Shown: positions 29,395-40,386, counted from the stretch's first letter. The stretch: 64,000 nucleotides of DNA from Methylobacterium sp. Leaf117 (GCF_001422985.1 NZ_LMNL01000023.1:550184-614183); one strand, 5' to 3'. Numbers and translations are program-made. Notes: a model not told the origin generated them from the letters alone.

Positions 29395-29471
29395 ATCTCA
29401 GTGAGAGCAGGCGCCCGGGTCGTTCGGGCGTCTCGCCTTGAGCGGCAGCGGATGGATCTGGAAGTCACCCC

Positions 29472-30347
29472 ATGGCGAGTTTGAAGGATCTGCGGAACCG
29501 CATCACTTCGGTGAAGGGCACGCAGAAGATCACCAAGGCGATGCAGATGGTCGCCGCCGCCAAGCTGCGGCGGGCCCAGATGGCTGCCGAAAGCGCGCGC
29601 CCCTACGCCGAGAAGATGTCCCAGGTTCTCGGAAACCTCGCGGCCAACCTGGTGGGCGGCGTCCAGGGTCCCCGGCTCCTCTCTGGAACCGGTTCTGAGA
29701 AGACGCACCTGCTCGTCGTGTGCACGGCCGATCGCGGCCTGTGCGGCGGTTTCAACTCCTCGATTGCACGTCTCGCCCGCGACCACGCCCGTAGGCTGGC
29801 GGCCGAAGGCAAGACGGTGAAGATCATCACCGTCGGCAAGAAGGGCTACGACCTGCTCCGTCGCCAGTTCCGTGACGAGATCATCGAGAACCGCGATCTG
29901 CGCGGCAACAAGGCGGTCGATTACGAGTTCGCTGCCGAGATCGCCAACAGCATCATCGCCCGCTTCGATGCCGGTGAATTCGATGTTGCGACCCTGTTCT
30001 ACTCGCGCTTCCGCTCGGTGATCTCGCAGATTCCGACCGCCCAGAAGCTGATCCCGGCCGAGCTGCCTGAGACGGGTGCCACCGCACCCGACGCTGCGCT
30101 CCAGTTCGAGCCGAGCGAGGAGGCGATCCTCGATACGCTGCTTCCGCGCAACCTGACCGTTCAGGTGTTCCGGGCACTCCTCGAGAACGCCGCCTCCGAG
30201 CAGGGCGCCCGAACGGGTGCCATGGATTCCGCCACGCGCAACGCCGGCGAGATGATCAAGAAGCAGACGCAGATCTACAACCGGACGCGTCAGGCCATGA
30301 TCACCAAGGAACTCATCGAGATCATCTCGGGCGCCGAAGCGCTCTAA
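29472..30347 (+). CDS. atpG: ATP synthase F1 subunit gamma
   Basis: 291 residues. Central rotor shaft of F1. [20 protein letters not shown] begins the N-terminal coiled coil, [15 protein letters not shown] (about 80-94) is the Rossmann-like core motif, and the C-terminal helix [22 protein letters not shown] is complete. Preceded by AAGTCACCCC with only weak ribosome-binding complementarity. Follows atpA by 119 bases. Confidence 0.97.
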   Translation: MASLKDLRNRITSVKGTQKITKAMQMVAAAKLRRAQMAAESARPYAEKMSQVLGNLAANLVGGVQGPRLLSGTGSEKTHLLVVCTADRGLCGGFNSSIARLARDHARRLAAEGKTVKIITVGKKGYDLLRRQFRDEIIENRDLRGNKAVDYEFAAEIANSIIARFDAGEFDVATLFYSRFRSVISQIPTAQKLIPAELPETGATAPDAALQFEPSEEAILDTLLPRNLTVQVFRALLENAASEQGARTGAMDSATRNAGEMIKKQTQIYNRTRQAMITKELIEIISGAEAL

Positions 30348-30365
30348 GCGCACCCGACGCCCTGA

Positions 30366-31853
<1,488 letters not shown>

Positions 31854-31857
31854 GGTC

Positions 31858-32106
31858 TTGAACTCCAAGATCGTTCTACTGCTGGTCGGTCTCGTGGTCG
31901 GCGGTCTGGCCGGGTATCTCACCCGGCCCGAGGCTGCCGAGATCAAGATCGGCTCGTTCAGCCTCGAAGTTCAGGGAGATGCACCGGCTGGTACGCGCGG
32001 CGGCTCCCTGACCACGGGCCAGATGCAACATATCGGCATCTTCGCTGTCATCGGTGCGGTGCTGGGCCTCGGGATCGGCTTCGTTGCCGATCGTCGCGGC
32101 GCCTGA
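31858..32106 (+). CDS. Small two-helix membrane protein inside the atp operon
   Basis: 82 residues. Two hydrophobic helices, IVLLLVGLVVGGLAGYL (5-21) and IGIFAVIGAVLGLGIGFVA (59-77), flank a polar loop of about 35 residues (EIKIGSFSLEVQGDAPAG), giving a hairpin membrane topology. Glycine-rich helices with GxxxG spacing suggest tight packing. The only plausible start is TTG at 31858, five bases after the atpD stop, with GAGG close to it. The position between atpD and atpC, the lack of overlap with either, and the clean helix pattern argue that it is expressed with F1. I do not recognise a family; it is not AtpI-like by sequence. Confidence 0.7.
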   Translation: MNSKIVLLLVGLVVGGLAGYLTRPEAAEIKIGSFSLEVQGDAPAGTRGGSLTTGQMQHIGIFAVIGAVLGLGIGFVADRRGA

Positions 32107-32188
32107 CGACGAAGCGGACGGCGCGCGCCACCGAGGCATGGCGCGCCGTCACTCCAAACAGACACCCCGAACCGGGATCCTCGACCAC

Positions 32189-32590
32189 ATGGCCACCTTC
32201 CAGTTCGATTTCGTCGGCCCTGAGCGGACCGTGTATTCCGGCCCGATCGAGGCGGTTCAGCTGCCCGGTGTCGAGGGTGAAATGACCGTTCTCCCCGGCC
32301 ACGCCCCCGTGCTCACGGCGCTCAAGGTCGGCGTGATCGTGATCAACGAGGTTGGTCACACCGGTAAGCGCGTTCTCGTCCGCGGCGGTTTCGCCGATAT
32401 CGGCCCGACCTCGGTGACGGTCATCGCGGAGCGGGCGAACCCATTCGAGGAAATCACGCAGGAATCCCTCGACCGTGACATCGAGGCGATCGAAATGCTG
32501 CGTGATGCCACCGAGGACTTCGCCCGCAAGGACGAGTTGACCGGTCAGATCGTCCAGCTTCGCGACGCCAAGGTCGCCCTCAACTTCTAG
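32189..32590 (+). CDS. atpC: ATP synthase F1 subunit epsilon
   Basis: 133 residues. Rotor subunit that inhibits ATP hydrolysis. The beta-sandwich start FQFDFVGPERTVYSGPIEAV, GVEGEMTVLPGHAPVLTALK and VRGGFADIGPTSVTVIAE are the family signature, followed by the two-helix C-terminal domain. ATG at 32189; the frame is open upstream. Its stop is only three bases from the stop of the convergent nucleotidyltransferase gene, leaving no room for a separate terminator. Confidence 0.96.
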   Translation: MATFQFDFVGPERTVYSGPIEAVQLPGVEGEMTVLPGHAPVLTALKVGVIVINEVGHTGKRVLVRGGFADIGPTSVTVIAERANPFEEITQESLDRDIEAIEMLRDATEDFARKDELTGQIVQLRDAKVALNF

Positions 32591-32593
32591 CGC

Positions 32594-33847
32594 CTACACG
32601 GTCGCGCGCGCGAGCAGATCGTTGCGCGCGGCTTCGTCCTCGGGGCATCCGCGTTCGAGCCAAAGGTCGCGCGCTTTCGCGAGGCGACGGCCGATCTCCG
32701 GCCCCGGCGGTACCCCACGCGCCACCAGATCGGCACCCGTGAGCGGAAGCCTCGGCGCCGCCACTCGCCCAGCCTCCACATCGTCGAGATACGTTGTGGC
32801 GTCCGGCGACCACACCGAAGGGCCTTCGCCGTGGGTCGCCCGTTGGGCCAGGGCCAGTGCCGCCGTGGTGTGGCACGCGGCAAGCCGGCGGATCTCACGG
32901 GAATCGACGACGACACGACCATGCAGGGCGGCCACCGCACTGGCATAGTCCGTGAGGGCAGCCTGTTCTGCCTTTGAGAGCCGCAGCGCCAGTCCGAGGC
33001 GTTCGGCATCGGCGGCGGAGAACACCGCCAGGGCCGCCAGCCTGTCGATCTCCGCGTTGTCGGCCCCGTCCTTGACGACGCGGTTGAACCGGCCGAGATC
33101 GCCGAGGCCCCCGATCAGGCGCATCAACAAGCCGGTCTCGCTCAGGGTTTCGATGGCAGCCGTTGCTCCCGGCGCCCGCAGCAGATTCAAGAACTCCGCG
33201 CGGACCCGCTCGCGCGACAGGCCATCCAGGGCATCCCGCGCTTCGATGCAGGCCGCGAGCCCCTCCGGGTCGGGGCGACCTGCCCCGTAGCGGGCATGAA
33301 ACCGGAAGAAGCGCAGGATGCGCAGGGCGTCTTCGCGGATGCGCGTCCGAGCCTCACCGATGAATCGGACGCGCCCGGCTCGAAGGTCATCCACCCCGCC
33401 TGTCGTATCATGCAGCCAGCCCTCGGCATCGAGGGAAAGCGCGTTGATGGTGAAGTCCCGGCGCTGGGCATCCAGAGCGAAATCCCGGCCGAACCGGACC
33501 ACGGCGTGGCGCCCATCGGTCTCCACATCCTCACGCAGGGTGGTGACCTCGAAGGTGGTGTCGCCGACGAGCAGCGTCACGGTGCCGTGCTCGATGCCGG
33601 TCGGGATCGCCCGAAGTCCAGCGCGCTCGGCGCACGCGATCACGTCGTTCGGCTGCAGCGTGGTGGCGAGGTCGATGTCGTCGCCGATGCGCCCGAGCAG
33701 CGCATCGCGGACGCAGCCGCCCACGAGGCGGGTCGCCTCTCCGTCCCGCGTCAGGGCTGTGAGCACCCGTCTAACACCGGGCCGCTTGAGGAGATGCGCG
33801 AGCCCTCGGGTGTCGTGGGCTGCTGAATGGAACGCCTGCTCGCTCAC
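32594..33847 (-). CDS. CCA tRNA nucleotidyltransferase / poly(A) polymerase family protein
   Basis: 417 residues. Class II nucleotidyltransferase head: TRLVGGCVRDALLGRIGDDIDLATT (39-63), with the GG motif and the metal-binding DxD at 57-59. RRDFTINALSLDAEGWLHD and EDALRILRFFRFHARYG follow as in CCA-adding enzymes and PcnB. It probably completes or repairs tRNA 3' CCA ends; adenylation of other RNAs cannot be excluded. The start is GTG at 33847, overlapping the stop of the upstream small gene by four bases (GTGA). Confidence 0.9.
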   Translation of the reverse strand: MSEQAFHSAAHDTRGLAHLLKRPGVRRVLTALTRDGEATRLVGGCVRDALLGRIGDDIDLATTLQPNDVIACAERAGLRAIPTGIEHGTVTLLVGDTTFEVTTLREDVETDGRHAVVRFGRDFALDAQRRDFTINALSLDAEGWLHDTTGGVDDLRAGRVRFIGEARTRIREDALRILRFFRFHARYGAGRPDPEGLAACIEARDALDGLSRERVRAEFLNLLRAPGATAAIETLSETGLLMRLIGGLGDLGRFNRVVKDGADNAEIDRLAALAVFSAADAERLGLALRLSKAEQAALTDYASAVAALHGRVVVDSREIRRLAACHTTAALALAQRATHGEGPSVWSPDATTYLDDVEAGRVAAPRLPLTGADLVARGVPPGPEIGRRLAKARDLWLERGCPEDEAARNDLLARATV

Positions 33848-34101
33848 TGGAACCGACCGGGCACGACCTGTCCGTTCTCCAGGTGAGGTGGGACGTAGCC
33901 CCCGCGATGCCGCTCGCTGAAGAGCCCGATCGCGACCAAGGAGAGGATGACGAGGCCGAGGCCGGCCAGAGTCAACCGGAAGGCCTGTCCGGTCCAATGG
34001 GCGCGGTCATAGGGCTTGCGCCCGGTGATCGCGAGAAAGAACGCGAAGACAAGGAACGGCGAGAGGAAAATCAGGAATTCTTCGAGGACGCGACGAATCA
34101 T
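33844..34101 (-). CDS. DUF6111-like small membrane protein
   Basis: 85 residues with two membrane helices, FLIFLSPFLVFAFFLAI (about 9-25) and FRLTLAGLGLVILSLVAIGLF (41-61), and a hydrophilic C-terminal tail containing HRGGYVPPHLENGQVVPGRF. Similar short proteins sit next to CCA-type nucleotidyltransferase and Nudix genes in many alphaproteobacteria (recalled as DUF6111). ATG at 34101 follows AAGAG. Overlaps the nucleotidyltransferase start by four bases. Confidence 0.75.
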   Translation of the reverse strand: MIRRVLEEFLIFLSPFLVFAFFLAITGRKPYDRAHWTGQAFRLTLAGLGLVILSLVAIGLFSERHRGGYVPPHLENGQVVPGRFQ

Positions 34102-34136
34102 GAGACTCTTTTGAAGTGGACGATCTGAACGCCGGG

Positions 34137-34778
34137 TCAGGGGTAGAGCCGCTCTTGGAGGTTGTTCAGAATTCCGGCGGTCACCCCCCAGATCCGGTAC
34201 GGCCCATACAGGGTGACATAGTAACGCCTCCGGCGTCCGCGCCATTCCGCGCTCTCGATGCGGCGCTGTGTCCGATCGAGGAGGTGCGCCAGCGGAACCT
34301 CGAAAGTCGTGGCGACCTCGTCGGCGTTCAGGTTCAGGCGCGCCTCCGGGTCAACCAGTCCGAGGACCGGGACGACCAGGAAGCCGGTGGCCGACAGATA
34401 CGGATCAAGATAACCCAGCACCCGGATCGCATCGGCTGTCAGGCCGACTTCTTCCCGCGCCTCGCGCAGGGCGGCATCGGCCGGAGTCGGATCGTCGGCG
34501 TCGATCTTGCCGCCCGGAAACGCGATCTGGCCCGAATGGTCGCGCAGGTGCGCGGCGCGCACGGTGAACAGGACGCTCGGCCCCGTGGCGCGGGGCAGCA
34601 CCGGTACCAGCACCGCGGCGCGCCGATGGGGCGGCCCCGGCACCACGGCGTCATCGGCGCCATCGAGGTCGTGGTCGCCGCGGGGGTTCGCCGTCGGGTC
34701 ACCCTCGCCCGGCGGTTCGAAGGACAGGTGGTCGGCGGCCCGGGCGAGGAGGTCCGTCAGCGCGACGTCGTGCGTCAT
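34137..34778 (-). CDS. CoA-pyrophosphatase-type Nudix hydrolase
   Basis: 213 residues. The Nudix box lies at about 89-112: GGKIDADDPTPADAALREA then REEVGL. The preceding LRDHSGQIAFPGGKID and following LGYLDPYLSATGFLVVPVLG match the NudL/YeaB CoA-hydrolase subfamily, which cleaves CoA to 4'-phosphopantetheine and 3',5'-ADP. ATG at 34778 overlaps the TGA of the DUF1285 gene (ATGA), evidence of a shared transcript. Confidence 0.88.
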   Translation of the reverse strand: MTHDVALTDLLARAADHLSFEPPGEGDPTANPRGDHDLDGADDAVVPGPPHRRAAVLVPVLPRATGPSVLFTVRAAHLRDHSGQIAFPGGKIDADDPTPADAALREAREEVGLTADAIRVLGYLDPYLSATGFLVVPVLGLVDPEARLNLNADEVATTFEVPLAHLLDRTQRRIESAEWRGRRRRYYVTLYGPYRIWGVTAGILNNLQERLYP

Positions 34779-35353
34779 GCGCTCTCGGCGGGCGCGATGC
34801 GGTGGAAGAGGCCGCCGGCCTCGACGCCGAGCCAACCTTCACGGTCCTCGGCGAGCGCCAACAGGTCGTAGGTCAGTGCCCGGGTGAGCAGGGCCCAGAG
34901 ATCCCGGCGGACATGGACATAGGGGCGCAGGCCTCCGGCAGCATCCGGCGCGAACCGCAAGCCGTGGTCGGCACCCACCGGGACCAGATCGTCGACATTG
35001 GTGCGGAAAGCGATACGCCGGTCGGGACCGTCGCCCTCGATGGCCATCTCGACGGCCACGAACGGCGCGTCTTCGACCGTGATGCCGACGCTCTCCACGG
35101 GGGTGACCAGCACGAAGCTGCCGTCGGGCTCGCGCCGCAGGATCGAGGCGAAGAGTTTGACCAGGGCAGGCCGGCGAATCGGAGCGCCGTCGTGGTGCCA
35201 GGTGCCATCGGCAGCAATCCGCATGTCGATGGCGCCGCAATAGGGTGGGTTCCAGCGCTCCACCGGCGGCGGGCCGCGCCGCGTCGCGTTCCCGAGGGCG
35301 AAACGGAGTCGGTCGATCGTCGGATCTCCGACGGCGGCGGCGGGGTCGGTCAT
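34775..35353 (-). CDS. DUF1285 family protein
   Basis: 192 residues. Conserved hypothetical family recognised from WNPPYCGAIDMRIAADGTW, then IRRPALVKLFASILRREPDGSF, VTPVESVGITVEDAPFVAVE, FRTNVDDLVPVGADH and PYVHVRRDLWALLTRALTYD. Cytoplasmic, function unknown. ATG at 35353 is preferred; an in-frame ATG at 35371 would add MRYLAF. First gene of the four-gene minus-strand run ending with the CCA-type nucleotidyltransferase, and divergent from the MoxR gene. Confidence 0.82.
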   Translation of the reverse strand: MTDPAAAVGDPTIDRLRFALGNATRRGPPPVERWNPPYCGAIDMRIAADGTWHHDGAPIRRPALVKLFASILRREPDGSFVLVTPVESVGITVEDAPFVAVEMAIEGDGPDRRIAFRTNVDDLVPVGADHGLRFAPDAAGGLRPYVHVRRDLWALLTRALTYDLLALAEDREGWLGVEAGGLFHRIAPAESA

Positions 35354-35583
35354 GAACGCTAGATAGCGCATCTGGACAGTGAGAACACGATCCGGCCTCG
35401 TGCCTCGCCCGTGAGCCGCTCGCGCAGGACTGAACCCTGCGTCGTCGCGCCGACCTTGCCAGCGTGCGGGAAAGGGCGCCACACTCCCGCGTTGAGGGTC
35501 GCTGACAGGCCCGCGCATTGTTCGCGTATTCCCGCGGCACCCGGCCCTCGACGGCCGGCGCCGAGACGCCAGGACCGACACGC

Positions 35584-36588
35584 ATGATCCAGGGCTCCCA
35601 GCCGGCCACTCCCCTCGATGACGGCATCGTCGCCACGGCGGAAGCCTGTCTCGGATCGGTGGGGCAGGCGCGCGAGGCGATCCACAAGGTGATTTTCGGC
35701 CAGGAGCAGGTGGTCGACCTCGCCCTCATCACAATTCTGGCGGGCGGCCACGGCCTCCTCGTCGGGCTGCCGGGTCTGGCGAAGACGAAGCTCGTCGAGA
35801 CCCTCGGCACCGTACTCGGGCTCGATGCCCGGCGGGTGCAGTTCACGCCGGACCTGATGCCCTCCGACATCCTCGGCACTGAAATTCTCGACGAGGATGC
35901 CGATCGGCACCGCTCGTTCCGTTTCGTCAAAGGGCCGGTCTTCACCCAGCTTCTCATGGCGGACGAGATCAACCGCGCTAGCCCCCGCACCCAATCGGCT
36001 TTGCTTCAGGCCATGCAGGAGCATTTCGTCTCGGTGGCGGGCGAACGCCACGATCTGCCGCGACCTTTTCACGTGCTCGCGACCCAGAACCCGATCGAGC
36101 AGGAAGGGACCTACCCGCTGCCCGAGGCCCAACTCGATCGGTTCCTCCTTGAGATCGATGTCGGCTATCCCGATCGTGCCGCCGAGCGCCGCATCCTGAT
36201 CGAGACCACCGGAAGCGACGAACACAAGCCGGTGGCCGTGATGTCCACCGAGGCGCTGTTAACGGCCCAGCGCCTGGTGCGCCGCCTGCCGGTGGGCGAC
36301 GCAGTGGTCGATGCCATCCTCGACCTCGTGCGTGCCGCGCGGCCGGAGGACGGGGATCCCTCCCTCAAGGGCAAGCTGCTGTGGGGACCGGGTCCACGCG
36401 CCAGTCAGGCTCTGACTCTGGCGGTGCGCGCTCGCGCGCTGATCGAGGGACGCGTTGCGCCCTCCGTCGCCGACGTGAAGGCGCTGGCCGAGCCGGTCCT
36501 GAAGCACCGCATGGCGCTCAGCTTCGCGGCGCGTGCCGACGGCGAGACCATTTCGGGCCTCATCGCCCAGCTCGCCGGCAAGCTCTAA
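35584..36588 (+). CDS. MoxR-family AAA+ ATPase
   Basis: 334 residues. Walker A VGLPGLAKTK (60-69), Walker B LLMADEINRASPRTQSALL (123-141), sensor 1 ATQNPIEQEGTYPLPEAQLDRF and the C-terminal lid are complete. MoxR ATPases act as chaperones for VWA-domain partners; here the next genes encode a DUF58 protein and two large membrane proteins with VWA-like parts, four and ten bases apart at the first junctions. ATG at 35584. The upstream 230-base divergent region carries no gene. Confidence 0.92.
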   Translation: MIQGSQPATPLDDGIVATAEACLGSVGQAREAIHKVIFGQEQVVDLALITILAGGHGLLVGLPGLAKTKLVETLGTVLGLDARRVQFTPDLMPSDILGTEILDEDADRHRSFRFVKGPVFTQLLMADEINRASPRTQSALLQAMQEHFVSVAGERHDLPRPFHVLATQNPIEQEGTYPLPEAQLDRFLLEIDVGYPDRAAERRILIETTGSDEHKPVAVMSTEALLTAQRLVRRLPVGDAVVDAILDLVRAARPEDGDPSLKGKLLWGPGPRASQALTLAVRARALIEGRVAPSVADVKALAEPVLKHRMALSFAARADGETISGLIAQLAGKL

Positions 36589-36592
36589 CGGC

Positions 36593-37528
36593 ATGGCGAC
36601 TTTCCGGCCCGGCGGCGGCGCGACCCAGGTTCTCGACCGGAGCGCCCGCAATCCGGGACGCCGCGAGACCGAAAGCGCTCTCGCGCTGGCCGAGCGGATG
36701 CCACGTCTGATCCTCGAATCGCGCCGGGTGTCCTCGACACTGGCCCATGGCATCCACGGCCGACGTCGGGCCGGATCGGGCGAAAGCTTCTGGCAATTCA
36801 GGCCGTTCGTGGCCGGCGAGGCCGCCGCGCGCATCGACTGGCGCCGCTCGGCCCGCGACGACCGGCTCTATGTGCGCGAGCGCGAGTGGGAAGCCACCCA
36901 CAACATCTGGTTCTGGATCGACCGCTCGGCCTCGATGGGGTTCGCCTCCCACTTGGCGCAATCCCCGAAGGTCGAGCGCGCTTTGGTCCTCGGCTTCGCA
37001 CTGGCCGACGCATTGGTGGAGGGCGGGGAACGCACCGGCCTGCTTGGGCTCACCCGCGCAACGGCTTCCCGCCGCATCGTCGAGACCATGGCGCAGGCAC
37101 TGGTCGCCGACGCCAAGGGGCAGGATGACGACGCGCCGCCGCGCGCGACGCCCGGGCGGTTCGATGAGGCCGTGCTGATCAGCGACTTCCTGTCGCCGCC
37201 GGATGCCGTGAAGGCCTCCGTGGACCGCCTCGCCGGAAGGGGCACCCGGGGCCACCTCGTGATGATCGTCGATCCGGTCGAGGAGACCTTTCCGTTTTCT
37301 GGCCAGGCGGTCCTGCACGATCCCGAATCGAGCCTCAGCCTGAACGTCGGCGATGCCGGCGCCTGGGGCGAGGCCTACCGGGTCCGGATCGCCGCCCATC
37401 GCGATCGCCTCGCGGAGATCGCCCGCAGCCAGGGCTGGACCCTGACGATCCATCGCACCGACCGCCCGGCGAGCGAGGCGGCCCTGCGCCTCCTCACCCT
37501 CGTGGCGGCGGCGCGCGGGACCGGCTGA
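36593..37528 (+). CDS. DUF58 domain protein, partner of MoxR
   Basis: 311 residues. The DUF58 signature is GSGESFWQFRPFVAGEAAARIDWRRSARDDRLYVREREWE (here split: FWQFRPFVAGEAAARIDWRR at 66-85, then DRLYVREREWE). It is followed by a VWA-like segment IWFWIDRSASMGF with a full DxSxS MIDAS site at about 110-114. No membrane helix is present. It starts five bases after the moxR stop and ends ten bases before the next gene, so the four genes form one operon. Confidence 0.9.
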   Translation: MATFRPGGGATQVLDRSARNPGRRETESALALAERMPRLILESRRVSSTLAHGIHGRRRAGSGESFWQFRPFVAGEAAARIDWRRSARDDRLYVREREWEATHNIWFWIDRSASMGFASHLAQSPKVERALVLGFALADALVEGGERTGLLGLTRATASRRIVETMAQALVADAKGQDDDAPPRATPGRFDEAVLISDFLSPPDAVKASVDRLAGRGTRGHLVMIVDPVEETFPFSGQAVLHDPESSLSLNVGDAGAWGEAYRVRIAAHRDRLAEIARSQGWTLTIHRTDRPASEAALRLLTLVAAARGTG

Positions 37529-37538
37529 GGATCGCCGC

Positions 37539-40358
37539 ATGCTCGGATTGCCCCTGACCTTCGCCGCGCCGCTGGCGCTCGCCGCTCTCATTGCCCTTCC
37601 GGCACTGTGGTTCCTGCTGCGGGTGACGCCGCCGCGCCCGCGCCGCATCGACTTCCCGCCGCTCGCGATCATGGCCGATCTGCTCGGTCGGCGTGAGACG
37701 CCGGCCCGGACCCCGCCCTGGCTCCTGATCCTGCGCCTTCTGGCGGCGGCCGCCCTGATCCTGGCGGTGTCCGGCCCGGTGTGGAATCCGTCCGGTACGG
37801 GGGCCGCGACGGGGCGCACACCGCTCCTCGTCATGCTCGACAACGGCTTTACCTCGGCCCACGACTGGCGCGAACGTCTCCGCGTTGCAACCGACGCGGT
37901 CGAGGGGGCGGCGCGCGACGGCCGGCCGGTGGCGGTGACCGCCCTGGCCGAGCCGACGGCGCCCGTCGAGGCGAAGGTCCCGGCGGCTGCGCTCGAACGC
38001 CTGCGCGCCATCGCGCCGCGGCCGCACCTCGCCGACCGTGAGACGCATCTGCCGGCCCTGGCCGCGTTCCTGGAGCGCAGCCCCGCCGCCGCCATCCTGT
38101 GGATCAGCGACGGCGTCGCCGGTTCCGGCGAGGACGTCTTCGGCAAGCGCCTGGGTGATCTTGTCGCCGCACGCGGCGCGTCCCTGACGATCCTGAAGGC
38201 CGACCGTCCACCGGCCTTGGCGCTGTCGGCAGCCGAGGCCAGCGGGCGGCTTACCGCTCATGTCCTGCGTGCCGGTCCGAACGGTCGTGATACCGGGCTG
38301 GTGCGCGCCCTCGATCAGAAGGGATTGCCGCTGGCCGAGCAGAGCTTCACCTTTGCACCGGAGGCGTTCGACACCGAAATCGGGTTCGACCTGCCGGTGG
38401 AGCTGCGCAACAGCATCAGCCGGATCGAGATCGCTGCGGAGCGCTCCGCCGGTGCCGTGACGCTGGTCGACGAGCGCGGTAAGCGCCGGCGCGTCGGCCT
38501 CATCTTCGGCGGTACCAGCGATCAGGCCCAGCCACTCCTGGCGCCGACCTATTACCTGTCGCGGGCGCTGAGCCCCTACGCCGACGTGCAGGAGCCGCGT
38601 GGGGCCAAGAGCGTCGCCGAGTCGATCACCCAGCTCCTCGACAATCAGGTTTCTGTTCTCGTCCTGGCCGATGTCGGCGCGCTCGACGGACCGACCCTCG
38701 CCCGTGTCGAGCAGTTCGTGGACGAGGGCGGCCTCCTGCTGCGCTTCGCCGGGCCGCGCCTGGCCGCCGGCAACGATCCCCTGGTGCCGGTGCGCCTTCG
38801 CCGCGGCGGCCGGACTCTCGGCGGAACCTTGTCCTGGGACAGCCCGAAGACCCTGGCGCCTTTCGCTCCCGAGAGTCCCTTCGCGGGTCTGACCCCGCCG
38901 GCCGACATCGGCGTGCGTCGCCAGATCCTGGCCGAGCCCGACGGCGAGCTGCCGGGCCGGACATGGGCCTCGCTGCAGGATGGCACACCGATCGTGACCG
39001 CCCAGAAGCGGGGCCAGGGTCTCGTCGTGCTGTTCCACGTCACCGCCGACACGACCTGGTCGAACCTGCCTCTGTCCGGCCTGTTCATCGACATGCTGCG
39101 CCGGGTGGTGAATCTCGCCGGCGCCAAGGCACTGCCGTCCGGCGATGCCGGGGCCCGGGCTACCGCCGTGCTGGCCCCGCGCCTCACCCTCGACGGATTC
39201 GGAGCGCTCGGCACTCCGCCGGCCGGAGCGATCGCGGTCTCAGCCGATTCCAGCGAGCGGGCCACCCTGGAGCATCCGCCGGGCTTCTACGGCCCTGCCG
39301 ATGGCGGCATCGCGGTCAACGCTCTGGCCCCCGCCGACCGGCTCAAACCTCTCGACTTCGCCGCCCTGTCCGGCGCGCGCGTCGGGTCTCTGGCCGGCGC
39401 CGAAACCCTCGATCTGCGCGCCTCCCTCTTCACTCTGGCTCTGATGCTCCTGATTCTCGATACCCTTGCGGGCCTCTGGCTTAGCGGCTTCCTCCGGCGC
39501 GCACGGGGCTTCGTCTCGCGTCCGGCCGCGATCGTTCTGGCCGTTCTGGCGCTCGGTGCCCTGGTGGGCCTGCCCGGTCCTGTGCAGGCGCAGCAGGGCC
39601 AGACGGCGCGGGCGGGCGCCTTCGACTCGGCGCTGGCCACCCGCCTCGCCTATGTGGTGACTGGCGACGAGGCGGCAGACACCGCCAGCCGCGCCGGGCT
39701 TACGGGCCTGACCCAGATGCTGGCGAGCCGCACCGCCCTGGAGCCGGGCGATCCGATTGGGATCGATCCCGCCAAGGACGAGCTTGCATTCTATCCGCTG
39801 ATCTACTGGCCCATCGTGGCTGGACGTCCGCAGCCGAGCGAAGCCGCGATCCGCCGTATCGACGCCTTCATGCGCAACGGCGGCACCGTGATCTTCGATA
39901 CCCGCGACGCTCTCACCGCGCGGCCCGGTGGTCCGCCGACTCCGGAGGCGGCCTACCTGCGCAAGATGTTGTCGACCTTGGAGGTGCCGGAACTCGAGCC
40001 GGTCCCACCGGATCACGTCCTGACCAAGGCGTTCTATCTCGTCGACAATTTCCCCGGCCGCTACGCGACCGGCCAGACCTGGGTCGAGACCCTGCCTCCG
40101 GCGGGGGAGGGCGCCGAGCGCCGTCCGGCGCGTGCGGGCGATGGCGTCTCGCCCATCGTGATCACGAGCAACGACCTCGCGGCGGCCTGGGCTGTGGGTA
40201 AGCGGGGCGAACCGCTCTACCCCATCGTCGGTGGCGACCAGCGCCAGCGCGAGATGGCTTTCCGGGGTGGCATCAATTTCGTGATCTATACCCTGACCGG
40301 CAACTACAAAGCCGATCAGGTCCATGTCCCGGCGCTCTTGGAGCGCCTGGGCCAGTGA
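37539..40358 (+). CDS. BatA/DUF4159 membrane protein
   Basis: 939 residues. N-terminal aerotolerance-regulator (BatA) segment with two helices, PLALAALIALPALWFLL (10-26) and LLILRLLAAAALILAVSGP (61-79), separated by the RRIDFPPL stretch. A VWA-like region follows (LLVMLDNGFTSAHDW, ILWISDGVAG) and then a glutamine-amidotransferase-like fold around 300-520. Two more helices lie near 629-648 and 668-684. The C-terminal domain (about 695-935) is DUF4159, with FYPLIYWPIVAG, NGGTVIFDTRD and GGINFVIYTLTGNYK. Envelope-anchored, with large domains likely periplasmic; function in stress tolerance is inferred from Bat operons. Confidence 0.85.
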   Translation: MLGLPLTFAAPLALAALIALPALWFLLRVTPPRPRRIDFPPLAIMADLLGRRETPARTPPWLLILRLLAAAALILAVSGPVWNPSGTGAATGRTPLLVMLDNGFTSAHDWRERLRVATDAVEGAARDGRPVAVTALAEPTAPVEAKVPAAALERLRAIAPRPHLADRETHLPALAAFLERSPAAAILWISDGVAGSGEDVFGKRLGDLVAARGASLTILKADRPPALALSAAEASGRLTAHVLRAGPNGRDTGLVRALDQKGLPLAEQSFTFAPEAFDTEIGFDLPVELRNSISRIEIAAERSAGAVTLVDERGKRRRVGLIFGGTSDQAQPLLAPTYYLSRALSPYADVQEPRGAKSVAESITQLLDNQVSVLVLADVGALDGPTLARVEQFVDEGGLLLRFAGPRLAAGNDPLVPVRLRRGGRTLGGTLSWDSPKTLAPFAPESPFAGLTPPADIGVRRQILAEPDGELPGRTWASLQDGTPIVTAQKRGQGLVVLFHVTADTTWSNLPLSGLFIDMLRRVVNLAGAKALPSGDAGARATAVLAPRLTLDGFGALGTPPAGAIAVSADSSERATLEHPPGFYGPADGGIAVNALAPADRLKPLDFAALSGARVGSLAGAETLDLRASLFTLALMLLILDTLAGLWLSGFLRRARGFVSRPAAIVLAVLALGALVGLPGPVQAQQGQTARAGAFDSALATRLAYVVTGDEAADTASRAGLTGLTQMLASRTALEPGDPIGIDPAKDELAFYPLIYWPIVAGRPQPSEAAIRRIDAFMRNGGTVIFDTRDALTARPGGPPTPEAAYLRKMLSTLEVPELEPVPPDHVLTKAFYLVDNFPGRYATGQTWVETLPPAGEGAERRPARAGDGVSPIVITSNDLAAAWAVGKRGEPLYPIVGGDQRQREMAFRGGINFVIYTLTGNYKADQVHVPALLERLGQ

Positions 40359-40386
40359 CACAACAAAAACTGGAGGCCCCGCGCCC

